DNA from: Mayamaea pseudoterrestris
Taxonomy: Eukaryota > Bacillariophyta > Bacillariophyceae > Sellaphorales > Sellaphoraceae
DNA: 64,000 nt
Direction: 5' to 3'
NCBI GenBank assembly: GCA_027923505.1
Contig: BROI01000022.1
Coordinates: 124,001 to 188,000 of the forward strand
Under the pieces are notes generated by a model. The model saw nothing but the letters and a program-made list of their open reading frames with translations. It did not search any database and was not told where the DNA came from. A program made the translations under genes and the position numbers. This document shows, one piece after another, positions 8,476 through 18,800 of the stretch; positions within the stretch are counted from its first letter, which is position 1; each line of letters starts with the position of its first letter.

Positions 8476-10745
8476 ATGAAGGAGGCAGAAGCAACAAAGT
8501 CGACTTCTCGTTGCTCGCCATCACGCTGCTACCAAGACACGAACGTTCTGCAGTCACTCCTCAACGAACTGAGTTTTTGCGAGCCAGCAGCAGCAGCAGC
8601 AACTAGCGAAGATCAAGACGAGATGAATACTCATACACTTGGCCGCAGCAAGTCGGGACTGTTCTCTAGCAATAGCAGCAATAGCAGCAATCACAGCGAG
8701 GAGGAAATTGACGAGCGAAGAAGCGCGAACGGCTCGGATGACGAGTCGTCGTCGACGGATAGTTCGCTTTGCCTTTCGCAAACCGTATGGAAGTCAGCGA
8801 CTGATCCAGTATCCGGAAGAATATATTACTACGATTCTATATCAAGGATTACTCAATGGGAAAAGGTGAGTCAAATAAACACATTCGCGGAGCGGGGAGG
8901 TGGTAGGATCAACGCTATAAACACATTCGCGGAGCGGGGAGGTGGTAGGATCAACGCTTTTTAATAGAGCAGTGGCATTCGCGCGCTTCGCCTATTTTCA
9001 AATAACACTGGATTCTTGCTAACAACTGCAATCCATGTCGCAACGGCAGAGCCTCAATTAATGTCGTGAAGCATGTTCGGATAGATCCTACCACAATAAT
9101 AGATCCTACCACAATAATTACTGTCTTGCTGATTTGCGATTTACACGATTCCTGATGGAGCGAATTTCTCATCCTTGCTCTCTTTACCATCCTACTTTCT
9201 GCACAGCCCGATGAGATTCGCAGAATTGAACGCCATCAACGCAAGCAGCAAAAGAAGGAGCTCCAAAAATTCTTTCGCGAAATGGAACATAACATCAGAG
9301 AGTCGCTTGATCGGGGGGAATTTATTCCAGGCGTTGCTTCGGACGAGTCGCTCTCCGGTGGAACTCCGCAGGAGCCACTACTACAATCGGTAGACACTTC
9401 GCCTCTTCCTCCTCACGATGCATTGCGCATTCGAACCATTTCATGCATGAACGAAAAACTATTGGCGCAAGTACAAACGGCTGACAATATACTTCCAAAG
9501 GTACAAACTGACAGTGAGCAGCAACCTACGCAAGGGCCAGCTAGTAACAATAAGACGGCACTTGTGGAAGGCCGTCCGCCTCTGGCGCAACGACGCCCCT
9601 CACAAGCCACGGCGGAAGAATCAGTCGCAGCAGCAGCAGCAACTACTACTCTTGCTGATTCTGCCACCGGTATTGAAGACTTGAGCATTCCATCATCACC
9701 GACGGATGCTAGTGATGCGCTGCGTGGAGAATCGCTGCTGCTCGAAGATTCCTCCTCGTCGCTGGAAGGATCATTCTCCAATACGCAACTTGCTCCGCTG
9801 GCTCATGTTCGTCGCAACACTGGCGGAACCATTTACGTGCAAACAACCATGGACAATCCCGATGTGCAAGCGACTATCAAGGCCATTTGCGGCGTTTACC
9901 GAGCTCACATTCTTCAGTCGGCGGCACGCAAGAGTCAGCGATCGCCCGTGTCGGTGGCAAGCGTTGGATTGGATGTATTTTGCGATGACTATGAACCGCA
10001 TCACAGTCAACATCACGGCAAGCACGCCAATACTCATCATCAATATCATCGCGTCAATCCTGGCAGTTATTTGAATGGACCAGTCACGATGAGCAAGACG
10101 GACAAGGCTACAATTAGCAAAGACCCTCAAGTTCCTTTGCTGGAGGAAATTGAACTATTCTATCAAGACTTTTACCGACGCAGCCAAATGGAACATGATA
10201 CAATCATCATGTCGCTCATTTACGTGGAGCGCCTCATCAAGTCAACAAATGGAGTATTGACGCCAGGTGTGCACAATTGGCGGTCTATCTTGTTTAGTTG
10301 CATGGTTCTGTCGAGCAAGGTTTGGGACGACTTGAGCATGTACAATATTGACTTTTCGCAAGTCTCGCGACTGTCGGGTACTGGTCTATCATCCTTTAGC
10401 TTGCAGCGAACGAATGCATTGGAACTGGCCGTCTTGACGAGTCTCAATTTCGACGTTCGTGTTTCGGCTGGCGAGTACGCCAAGTACTACTTTTTGATTC
10501 GAACCATGCTTACCCGGAGCGGCATGCTGGTTGGCCCACTTTCTCCCCTTACCAAGTCGCATAGTCGCAATTTGGAGAGCAAGACACTGCAGTATCAAGA
10601 CTTGATTCTCGGTAGCGGTCAACGCGAGCGCCGCACTCGGTCCGTCGACTGGGGGTCGCTGTCGACTGTTGATGATCCAGCCGCCGAAATACCCGTCCTG
10701 AAGGACACTCTTTGCTTGGAGCAGCTTGTCTCCATGTATCGCTAG
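8476..10745 (+). CDS. WW-domain and PHO80-type cyclin fusion protein (2 exons, 642 aa)
   Basis: Exon 1 is 8476-8865 and exon 2 is 9207-10745; the 341-bp intron 8866-9206 starts GTGAGT, ends CACAG and is phase 0. It falls inside the WW domain: exon 1 ends WEK and exon 2 begins with the conserved Pro. The WW domain (residues ~105-131) has both tryptophans and the YYYD core. A basic helix follows (IRRIERHQRKQQKKELQKFF), then a long Ser/Thr-rich linker and a cyclin box at about 435-545 (PLLEEIELFYQDFYRR, SLIYVERLI, NWRSILFSCMVLSSKVWDD, LELAVLTSLNFDVRV), typical of PHO80/Pcl/CycY-type cyclins. It probably binds a Pho85/CDK5-like kinase, with the WW domain recruiting Pro-rich partners; that partner is inferred. 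Confidence 0.88.
8875..8958. repeat. Two exact 42-bp tandem copies in the WW-cyclin intron
   Basis: Copies at 8875-8916 and 8917-8958. The 42-bp length keeps the exon 1 frame open into the intron, which explains the read-through ORF. Each copy contains GTGGTAGGATC, whose reverse complement recurs twice at 9083-9116 in the same intron. Confidence 0.95.
9081..9116. repeat. Two 18-bp tandem copies, inverted relative to the 42-bp repeat core
   Basis: The motif ATAGATCCTACCACAATA occurs twice back to back. Its GATCCTACCAC core is the reverse complement of the GTGGTAGGATC found in both 42-bp copies upstream, so the intron transcript could fold into a hairpin. Confidence 0.9.
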
Positions 10746-11233
10746 CGCCTTCTGCCCATATTGCGCTGCTACGCACTTGCCTTTTTGTTATATTTGTTTT
10801 CGTGATCGCTACCCGTTGGCATGTTTGCCAACTTGATAATGGGCGATACACTGCCACCATGATAAAGTTACAATTTTTAGAAATTACAAGTTAAATGAAT
10901 ACATAACAAGATTTAAAGTTTGCTGTACAGGCTACTTGTCGTCAGTACGGTGAGTTGCAAGGTTGTGCATGGCAGTTAGAATGCTTGCTTCCGAACCAGC
11001 TAGCATGCGACCAGACATCATGCTCATTTCGTCCCGTGCAAATAGGATGTCGGTGCAATGACATCTCGACGAGACTGCAACATGCTTGGGAAGGTCACAG
11101 ACACGAGATTGTTTGAGTGTCGCTAACCTTTATCATATATAACCGCTGTGACGTACATAGAATTTCAAATTTTGTCCCAACGCCCTTCGATCGCGCTGCA
11201 CGAACGACGCCTCTCACAATTTCGGTTGCGACC
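10746..11233. other. Intergenic, nothing recognised
   Basis: 488 bp between the WW-cyclin stop and the PT-rich gene start. The PT-rich frame is open upstream to a GTG at 11117, but an ATG in good context is at 11234. No RNA gene or repeat is seen. Confidence 0.5.
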
Positions 11234-12788
11234 ATGGCGACAATGAAATCGTCAGTCGGCATCCCTACATCGCTGTCAATCAGGCAAAAATACATGTACA
11301 CAGAGATGATTTGCATAAGCAAGGCTAAGTGTCTACGTATTCCGAGATTACTTTGTATCCTGCTGTTCCTTTCGTCCCTCGAGTCGTCAACTGCCATCAT
11401 CCGAGGACAAAGACGAACGCAACATCATGTAAGCAGCAGGCGCTTACAAGGTATGGAATCTGATACAGGAGGAGCTCCTGGTGGTATGGGAATGACAAGT
11501 GAACCAACTTCGGAACCGACCTCTTCGCCGACTATCCAGCCGACTCCAGAGCCGACAACCACTGTGAAGCCTACGCCAGCTCCCACACGCAGACCGACGA
11601 CGCGCAAGCCAACGAGACAACCTTCACCAGAACCAACGACCGAACCATCCATTGGATCTACTGCTGAACCAACCTTAACTCCTACGACATCTCCTACATA
11701 TACACCGACGCTGTCTCCTAGCAGCAGACCAACCTCCACCTTCTCGCCCACGAGCATGGAGCCGACGCTCAGCGCGTCCGTCGTACCTTTGCCCGTCCTT
11801 CAATTCACAGTTCAATTTATCCCTAAGACAACGATTGACGTCTTTGAGGTGGAGTCGCTCGTGGAAACCTTCCTCCGTACATCTTTCAGCAAGGATGCCG
11901 CCTATAAAAGCAATTTCGTGAGTCTGCTAGTGACGAGCAACACGGAGTACGATCGTGAGACGGGCATTGCAGTCATCTCTAGCGGAGGATCCGCTGTATT
12001 TCGAGGACGCGATCAACCAAGCGATGCTGACGTGTCTGAAATATTAATCACCTACTTTTCGTTTTGGGGAGGTAAGATGATATATTATCAATCCTTTTTG
12101 AAATTGACGATTTGCTGGGTGTGCATAGCTGACCCATGTTTGCCATTTGATCTATACCACAGCTTCCGACCTGCAAACGGACATTGGAGAAGGTGGCTAC
12201 CCCGTTCTGGACGTACGCGTCAAAATTGATGGTGTCCGCGTGAAGAGCTCGAAAGAAAACCCTCCCACAAGCGCACCCGTAACGGAATCGTCGACCGCTA
12301 CTTCGTTTACCCCAGGACTAATTGGTGGCGTTGCCGCGGCAGGAGCACTCTGCGTGTTTGCCGCCATTGCCGTGTACATTGAGCACGGTCGTCGAAGGCG
12401 CATCCGACTCGCCAGCGGCGACAAGCAGGTGGAGATTGGCAATTCACACATCAGCAGCGATGAAGAAGACAGTTCGGAGGCGCCCAGTCCACGTATCAGC
12501 AACAGGAGCCGTAAAGTAGCGACACCAAGAGTATATAGCGCGGCCCCGCTGCCGCCACCCTCGGACGATCTCGAAGATATCTCGCTCTCAGGAATGCTTT
12601 CGATGGACGACTCAATGTTCATTTCCGAGAGTGGCCAGTCGCCAAGCGTCATGTCGGAACGTTCGTACGATCTTAGTCGACTGGACATGATCATTTCAAG
12701 CGCCAAGGCGCAATATTGGTCGCCTGATGATGAAGAGCCACAGACACCGAAGCAATCCAACATTGGTCGGCGGCAAAATTCAGATTAA
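11234..12788 (+). CDS. PT-repeat type I membrane protein (2 exons, 487 aa)
   Basis: Exon 1 is 11234-12071 and exon 2 is 12163-12788; intron 12072-12162 (GTAAGA...CACAG, 91 bp) is phase 1 and joins FWG to ASDLQTDIG. The start is the ATG at 11234 (accATGG). A hydrophobic signal or anchor segment (LLCILLFLSSLESSTA) is followed by a Pro/Thr-rich mucin-like stalk of EPT/SPT/TPT repeats at about residues 85-180. Next is a folded domain of about 130 residues (VVPLPVLQFTVQFIP onward), then one transmembrane helix at ~328-352 (GLIGGVAAAGALCVFAAIAVYI) with a stop-transfer RRRRIR, and a Ser/Asp-rich cytoplasmic tail. PT-stalk surface proteins are abundant in diatoms. Cell-surface adhesion or sensing is a guess. 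Confidence 0.82.
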
Positions 12789-13438
12789 AAGCTGCTGCGC
12801 ATGGCTAGAGTATATATAATGCAACCTTGCTGTTCCCATTGTTGACGAGCTTTCGACGCTGCATTGCGTGCGTACATTACTTGATAGAATGCAACTAGCA
12901 CTCATTTCCTCTTGGCGACTGCAAAACCATTTTTGAGAGCACAAGTCATGCAGCTCGGGAGTGAATAATCCTAGCACATCGCCGCCATGTGCAGCACCAT
13001 GTACTTTGTCATTAAAGTACAGTAGCTGGCAAGCACGCTCTATCTGCCTGGAAATGCCGGTTTCGAATCATCAGGTGTAGTTGAGGTCTAACATGGGATT
13101 ATGTGGAAGCTACGCTCCGCCGCTGTTGCGCGTTTGCATTCTGATGAAAGCGATGCGAATCTCAAGTTCGCATCGTATCGGCAACGATAAAGATCGTACT
13201 GGTACTGAATCTTCGAAGATTCGCGTGAAAGCGTGCCGCATTGGTTACTTAGATATCCGTTGCGCCGGGCGGCGCTCCAAAAATGCATGGATGCGCACCG
13301 CTCAACTGCCGCGACACGCTTGCATGGATTTCCACTCGCCCGACATTCTCACGAAAGACAGCATCGAACGAAAGCTGGCAGCTCCATCGTCTCGTCAGGC
13401 AGTTAACGTTTCGATTAGTAAAGCAGCAAGGACGCAGA
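12789..13438. other. Intergenic, nothing recognised
   Basis: 650 bp. Overlapping short ORFs in several frames have no recognisable content. If the next gene starts at the upstream ATG at 13283, the last 156 bp are coding. Confidence 0.4.
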
Positions 13439-14023
13439 ATGGTGGGTTTCACGGATCCTGTCGAAGCCATTCCGATGGAATACTACCCAGCGCCCGACGA
13501 CAACAACAAACATAACAGCCATACCAATACTCCTGGCTTGCCTCCACTGTCACCTCGGACGGCTGAACAGCAAGAAGAAGCAGCCGCGCGGATGTCGAAT
13601 AATAGAGACGTTCCCATGGCGCCCTCGTATACTGACGATGACGAGGAGGAGACGGATGCCGAGGACAAGGAGAGCGTCAAGCGTTGGGACGAAGGAGGCG
13701 ATTCTGACTGCGGATATTCCACCAACATTCACGAAACGCTCATGAGCGTTGGCGCCAAGGTTCATGAATTTGTGGGGGCTCCTTCCATGAAGGTTCACAA
13801 GCTACAGGATGCCATTGGTAATTGGTTCCAGGAATTGTCGTACGCAACGCGTGACATATTGCGAGGCGAAAACACTGACGAAATGCAAAAGGATGCATCC
13901 GATGCCGTTTCGACGCTCTTTTATGGACAAGATGAGACGAATATCGACGAAAAGAAGGTGGATGATGAGCAGACCAATGGATGTGCTGCCTTGGGGGTGC
14001 AGCGAGATGCGGAACTGCTCTAA
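13439..14023 (+). CDS. Acidic protein of unknown function (194 aa)
   Basis: Not recognised. The N-terminal half is low complexity (Pro/Asn, then an Asp/Glu run DDDEEETDAEDKESVKRWDE). The C-terminal half holds a compact, probably helical segment, from NIHETLMSVGAKVHEF through AIGNWFQELSYATRDIL, which is the only part that looks conserved in character. No signal peptide or membrane segment. Start ATG 13439 is chosen because the preceding 52 in-frame codons, from ATG 13283, read as an Arg-rich non-domain stretch; an N-terminal targeting leader starting at 13283 cannot be excluded. Low-complexity acidic composition plus a single amphipathic segment suggests a protein-binding adaptor, without further support. 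Confidence 0.6.
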   Translation: MVGFTDPVEAIPMEYYPAPDDNNKHNSHTNTPGLPPLSPRTAEQQEEAAARMSNNRDVPMAPSYTDDDEEETDAEDKESVKRWDEGGDSDCGYSTNIHETLMSVGAKVHEFVGAPSMKVHKLQDAIGNWFQELSYATRDILRGENTDEMQKDASDAVSTLFYGQDETNIDEKKVDDEQTNGCAALGVQRDAELL

Positions 14024-14373
14024 AATTTTGAATGTCATAAACGTATCGAACACTCGACACTGCCAAGCGCCTATAAAGGCTAGCCAATATGTTACAATAA
14101 CTTACTGTGTCACTTTAGTATACATCAAGAGCTTGATGCTGCAATAAAATATGCTATGCGTTGACTTGCTTGGGCGAAGTGATAACAGTTGATGCGTGAT
14201 GCCGTGCCCGTGCCCCATGGTTGGCTTTTCGGACCTACCTTCCGTTTGCCAATGCTTTTGCGATATTACTCTCTCCCGGACATGCAAAAGTAAACATGCA
14301 AAAATATGACTTTAAAGTAAATTGAATAAATAGTCGCAACGACAAGCGATAGTCAAATAACATCAAGCATAGC
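14024..14373. other. Convergent intergenic region
   Basis: 350 bp, AT-rich, with two converging 3' ends. No gene or RNA feature is seen. Confidence 0.5.
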
Positions 14374-15336
14374 CTACGCCAATGCCGGCAGCGGAGCTTC
14401 TTCATTCGCATTGCCATCAAGCTCTGCCATTGGTACCTTGTTCGTTGTCAAGGAATGATGCTTGTGGCGAACGTAGTAAGTGTAAGAGAGGAAGCAGAAT
14501 GCACCTGAGAAGAATAGTGCAGAAATGACAATGAATGCAACAGGCATCTTCTTGTGACGCTTCTTGTAAGCCTTGACTCGACTAGCATTGGCCGCTGCCC
14601 GACAAAGCTTGCTTTCCGAGCCATAGCACGACGTCGATTCGTCCACCAAGTCTGTGCACGTATCGTCGTAGCTGCAGTCGAATTTGCCAGCTTGAATGGC
14701 GCCAAAGGTTGCATAACCAAAATCTGAAAGGCCCTTGCTTGCCTTGATGAGACATTCATTGTCGTAGAATTGCCCAATAACAAGGACTCCATCCTCGCAC
14801 TGCGGAGCTATATAGTATTGGATTCCGTCGTCAGATTGCTGATCCGACTTTTGGCATTCCAAATACTGCGTTTCGTCTCCGCCATTGGAATTCTGAATGG
14901 ATTGACAAACCGACGAACAGCTGCTGCAGTCAACGCTTCCAGCTGCTCCGTCGTCTCCTTGATTCTCCAAGTTTCTCAGCGACCGTCGACAAGACGCTTG
15001 ACATGATTCGCAAAGATCTTGAACAAGTGTCACGGTCGATTCCAAATAGGTTGAAAGGTCGCTCACGTACGACTTGCAGTCATTGGATTCGTTGCTGCAA
15101 ATTTCGTAGCTCATGTACGTGGAATATTGAGCGCGGTAGGCGCCATTATAAAAGTACGAGTTACCGTCGTCGTCGTTATTCTCTGCAATCTTGATGCGAA
15201 AGCATGGTCCAGACTGCAATCGATATTTCGCGTAACTGTTGGCGTCTTCAAGCCTTCGAGTCATTGACAATGATGCCTCCGAGACTGCTGTCGCCAGCAG
15301 AGACAATTGCAGTATTGATGGTAAAAGCAGCAGCAT
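14374..15336 (-). CDS. Secreted, Cys-rich single-pass membrane protein (320 aa)
   Basis: Start ATG at 15336 gives a signal peptide (MLLLLPSILQLSLLATAVSEA); upstream in-frame codons to 15402 begin with TTG only. The lumenal part contains GPCFRIKIAENNDDDGNSYFYNGAYRAQY followed by many cysteines in pairs typical of disulfides. A single transmembrane helix lies near residues 264-289 (MPVAFIVISALFFSGAFCFLSY), followed by a 30-residue cytoplasmic tail. The architecture resembles a large, uncharacterised diatom family of secreted/TM proteins with an FYNGAYRAQY-like core. Function unknown. Confidence 0.75.
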   Translation of the reverse strand: MLLLLPSILQLSLLATAVSEASLSMTRRLEDANSYAKYRLQSGPCFRIKIAENNDDDGNSYFYNGAYRAQYSTYMSYEICSNESNDCKSYVSDLSTYLESTVTLVQDLCESCQASCRRSLRNLENQGDDGAAGSVDCSSCSSVCQSIQNSNGGDETQYLECQKSDQQSDDGIQYYIAPQCEDGVLVIGQFYDNECLIKASKGLSDFGYATFGAIQAGKFDCSYDDTCTDLVDESTSCYGSESKLCRAAANASRVKAYKKRHKKMPVAFIVISALFFSGAFCFLSYTYYVRHKHHSLTTNKVPMAELDGNANEEAPLPALA

Positions 15337-15823
15337 CTTGATTGATCCGTTATTAATACCTTTGCCGGCGGCCTCTTGTGAGCTGCTGTACTCTATATTC
15401 AAAGTCTAGCGATCCAAATTTATTCGTCGGAGGAGCCGCCTTCGAATTGAGCACGCGCCATGGTCGGTTGAAACGCGTCCGTTCCATCGCCAGCCGGACG
15501 TGAATTCCGTGTCGCAGCATGATTCATGCTATGCAAGCATCGCCCATGTTGACTTGCTTGCTACCGGTACAAGTAGTACGATAAATGTAGCCGCACATTG
15601 TAGTTGCCATTAACTTGCACTGATAATTCACCCTTGCTATGTCGCTACAGAGAATCAGGCTCAACGAGTCCACATAAATCAGGGTAAATCATAATAGCGA
15701 GCTGTCTGCTCTGATTCTCAAAAATACCGTGATTGCACGTCTACTTCATTATCACTTTCATCCGCTCGTCTCCGACAATATCAACTAATTATAACCATGC
15801 CTCATCTCAATACTTGGTCACAT
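15337..15823. other. Intergenic, nothing recognised
   Basis: 487 bp between the 5' end of the secreted-protein gene and the 3' end of the ATPase gene on the same strand. ORFs here overlap the ATPase 3' end in antisense. No RNA gene is seen. Confidence 0.5.
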
Positions 15824-18800
15824 TTAAGCATTCCTCGAAGCATCCTTCGCGCAAGAGCCCTTGCCGCAGCAAGAACGTGCAGGCTCATGTTCTGTCGCCG
15901 TCGCGGCCGACCCCTCAAACGTACCAGGGCTGTGAACATGCCCATGTGCATGCGCGTCACCATGGTCTATCGCCAGACCATCCTTTCCACCTACTGCTTC
16001 TCCTCCGCAGCAAGACTTGATAGGCTCGACCCCTTTCACCGCCTTGGGCGCATCGTCATAGTGACCATGCTCATGCGAAAAGCATCCGTCGACCAACGGC
16101 GCATCCTTATTGCATAACTTTCCAGAGCAACAAGAGTTGGACGATTGGACAGCTTTACTCCCAATCGAATCAGAAGCACCACCGATTTCATGACTGTGGG
16201 ATTGACCTTTGACCGCTAAAGCGTCCTTTTCGCAAGCTCCACCATTGCAGCATGATTTAGCCGGACGAATTGTACTTGTTGCCAAATCATTGAAGACAGG
16301 GGCTTTAACAGCAACTTCTCCGTGATCATGGGCGTGCGAGTGTCTACAAGTGCCAGCAGTCGGAGCGCTCTTGCTGGAATCAGTAAGAGCAAGAGGCTGT
16401 GTTACATCAGCAGGCTTTGACTCGCTTCCGCAACATTTCTTCTCGCATGTCGAATTGATGAAAGCCATTTTCATGTCAGGCGTTTCTGCCTGGTGCGCGT
16501 GTGCATGTCCGTGCGAATGACTCGTGTCAAGAGACACAGGAGCAGGAGTCTTGTCGCATGTTCCGCTGCTACAGCATGGCGTTTTGGATACCCCAATTTG
16601 TTTCGCTTTTACTCCACAGGAAGTCGCATCCGAATTGTGACTGTGATCATGACCATGGCCGTGTGCGTGTGACGACGACGAGATAGAACCAGTCTCCAAA
16701 TGCTTGGTACGGCTCCCGCAACAACTAGTTTCGCCGGCACCATTTTTATCATCACTCGGATGAACTGCTGCCGGTGCCGAGATACCCGCTGATCGACTTT
16801 GGTAGCCATCAATCCCAGACTCCGGATCTCTTGTCCTCTCATCTGCAGAATCAGTCGTTCGTGAATTGCTAGGAAGCAAAAGCATGGAATTGAGAGTCAC
16901 AAGAATCATGGCGCCAACATCGCTTGCAATTGCGGCCCAAAGGCTTGTCTTGCCAATGAGAGCAAACACCAACACAATAACTTTGACAGCAATGCTAAAA
17001 ACAATATTTTGCTTGATCTTGTTGATTACACGGCGGCCCATTTGGATGCAGTATGCTAGCTTTCTCAAATCCGAGTCGAGCAACGTAACATCTGCAGTTT
17101 CCATTGCAAGCGCCGCACCAGCTCCCATAGCAACGCCGACATCGGCGGCCGCCAGCGCTGGCGCATCATTCACCCCATCGCCGCACATCATCGTCAAGCG
17201 TCTAGCGCTACATGGGTTCCCGATGATCGACCGATTAGTTTGCTCGCCACCGCTCATTTCTTTCACCAGCTCGAGCTTCTCTTCCGGGAGCAATTTTGAC
17301 TTGATATTAGCACCTGAAAGGCCAATTTGAGATCCAATGGCAAGTGCCGCTTCTTGATTGTCGCCAGTAAGCATTACGACACGCATGCCTGCCTTCTGCA
17401 AAGCACTGACTACGTCTGGCGCCTCTTTGCGGACTGCGTCAGCGGCGCAAAAAATACATACAATGCCAGCGCCCTCGATGCTCATGTAGCCAATTGTACC
17501 GCCAAGCAGAGCCCAAGATTGAAGCTTTTGTCGGTCAGTATTCGAGAGGCTGTCCAACAGGCCAAGACGTCCAAACATTCTCTCGTTGCCGACGTGAACC
17601 TCGAGGCCATTGACGACTCCAAACAAGCCTTCACCAGCGATCGCGGTATGCTTTTCCACAACTAGATCCCTTGAAATATTAATGTTTTCATTCTTTGCAG
17701 CTTTTAAAATGCTTTGCGCCAGCGGATGGGATGCCCGATCCTCCATGAGAGCGAGATGCTGTAGAATGTCCTTGCGAGTGTATTGCACGCCGATGACGTC
17801 AAGATGGAGCAACGCAAACTCTCCTGTTGTTAACGTTCCGGTCTTGTCAAAACAAATTGACTTAATGAGGCCTAGCGCTTCCAAATATGCACCTCCTTTT
17901 ATGAGTACTCCTTTCTGTGCAGTAGCTGCGAGTCCGGCAACGTATGTAACAGGTGTGGATATGATCAAGGCACAGGGGCATGCTACGACCATCAAAATGA
18001 GACCGTTGTTTGTCCAAAACCGTCCTGTTTCCGGACCAAAAGCCCACGGAATCGATACCATGAAGATGGCAGCAAGAACTACAATCGGCGTGTATATTTT
18101 CGCAAACTCATCAACAAGCTTCTCCGTCTCAGATCGATTCGCTTGCGCTTCTTCGACTAAACGAATGAGCCGCGATACGGCCGAGTTGTCAGCCGTGCAA
18201 GTAGTTCGAATCATCAGCTGCGCCAGACCGCAATTTACAGTGCCTCCAGACACTTCTTCATCGACGCCCTTGACAACAGGGCGCGATTCGCCCGTCAACG
18301 ACGACTCGTCCAGCGTTGACCGGCCTTCAATAATGATTCCATCGCATGGCACTTTTTCACCACTTTTGACAGAAACAATGGCACCCACAGGAACGACTGA
18401 TGCAGGTACAACAACAAGTTCTTTCGTGGATGGGTGAACAATATGGGCCTTGTCAGGACGCAGCTGTACAATGGCCGACAGCGCATGTCTCGCTCGCGAC
18501 GTAGCTCGGACTTCAAGCCATTCAGAAAGGGCAAACAAGAAGACGACAGCCGCAGCTTCCGTGTAGTCTTGCAAACCAACTGCGCCCACTGACGCGAAAA
18601 ACATGAGACAATTGGTGTCAAAGTGAAAGCGGCGAAGCGTTCGAAATGCCTTCAAAGCAATGGGAGGCAAGCCAAAAACAATCGATACGCATCCAACGTA
18701 TTTTAAGTACTCCCTGAGAAGATGAGAAGCAGTAGTGAGAAACAACGGTTCAGGGGCATCATGATCAAGCAAAATCAGCGCTTACCAATTGCCTCCGATG

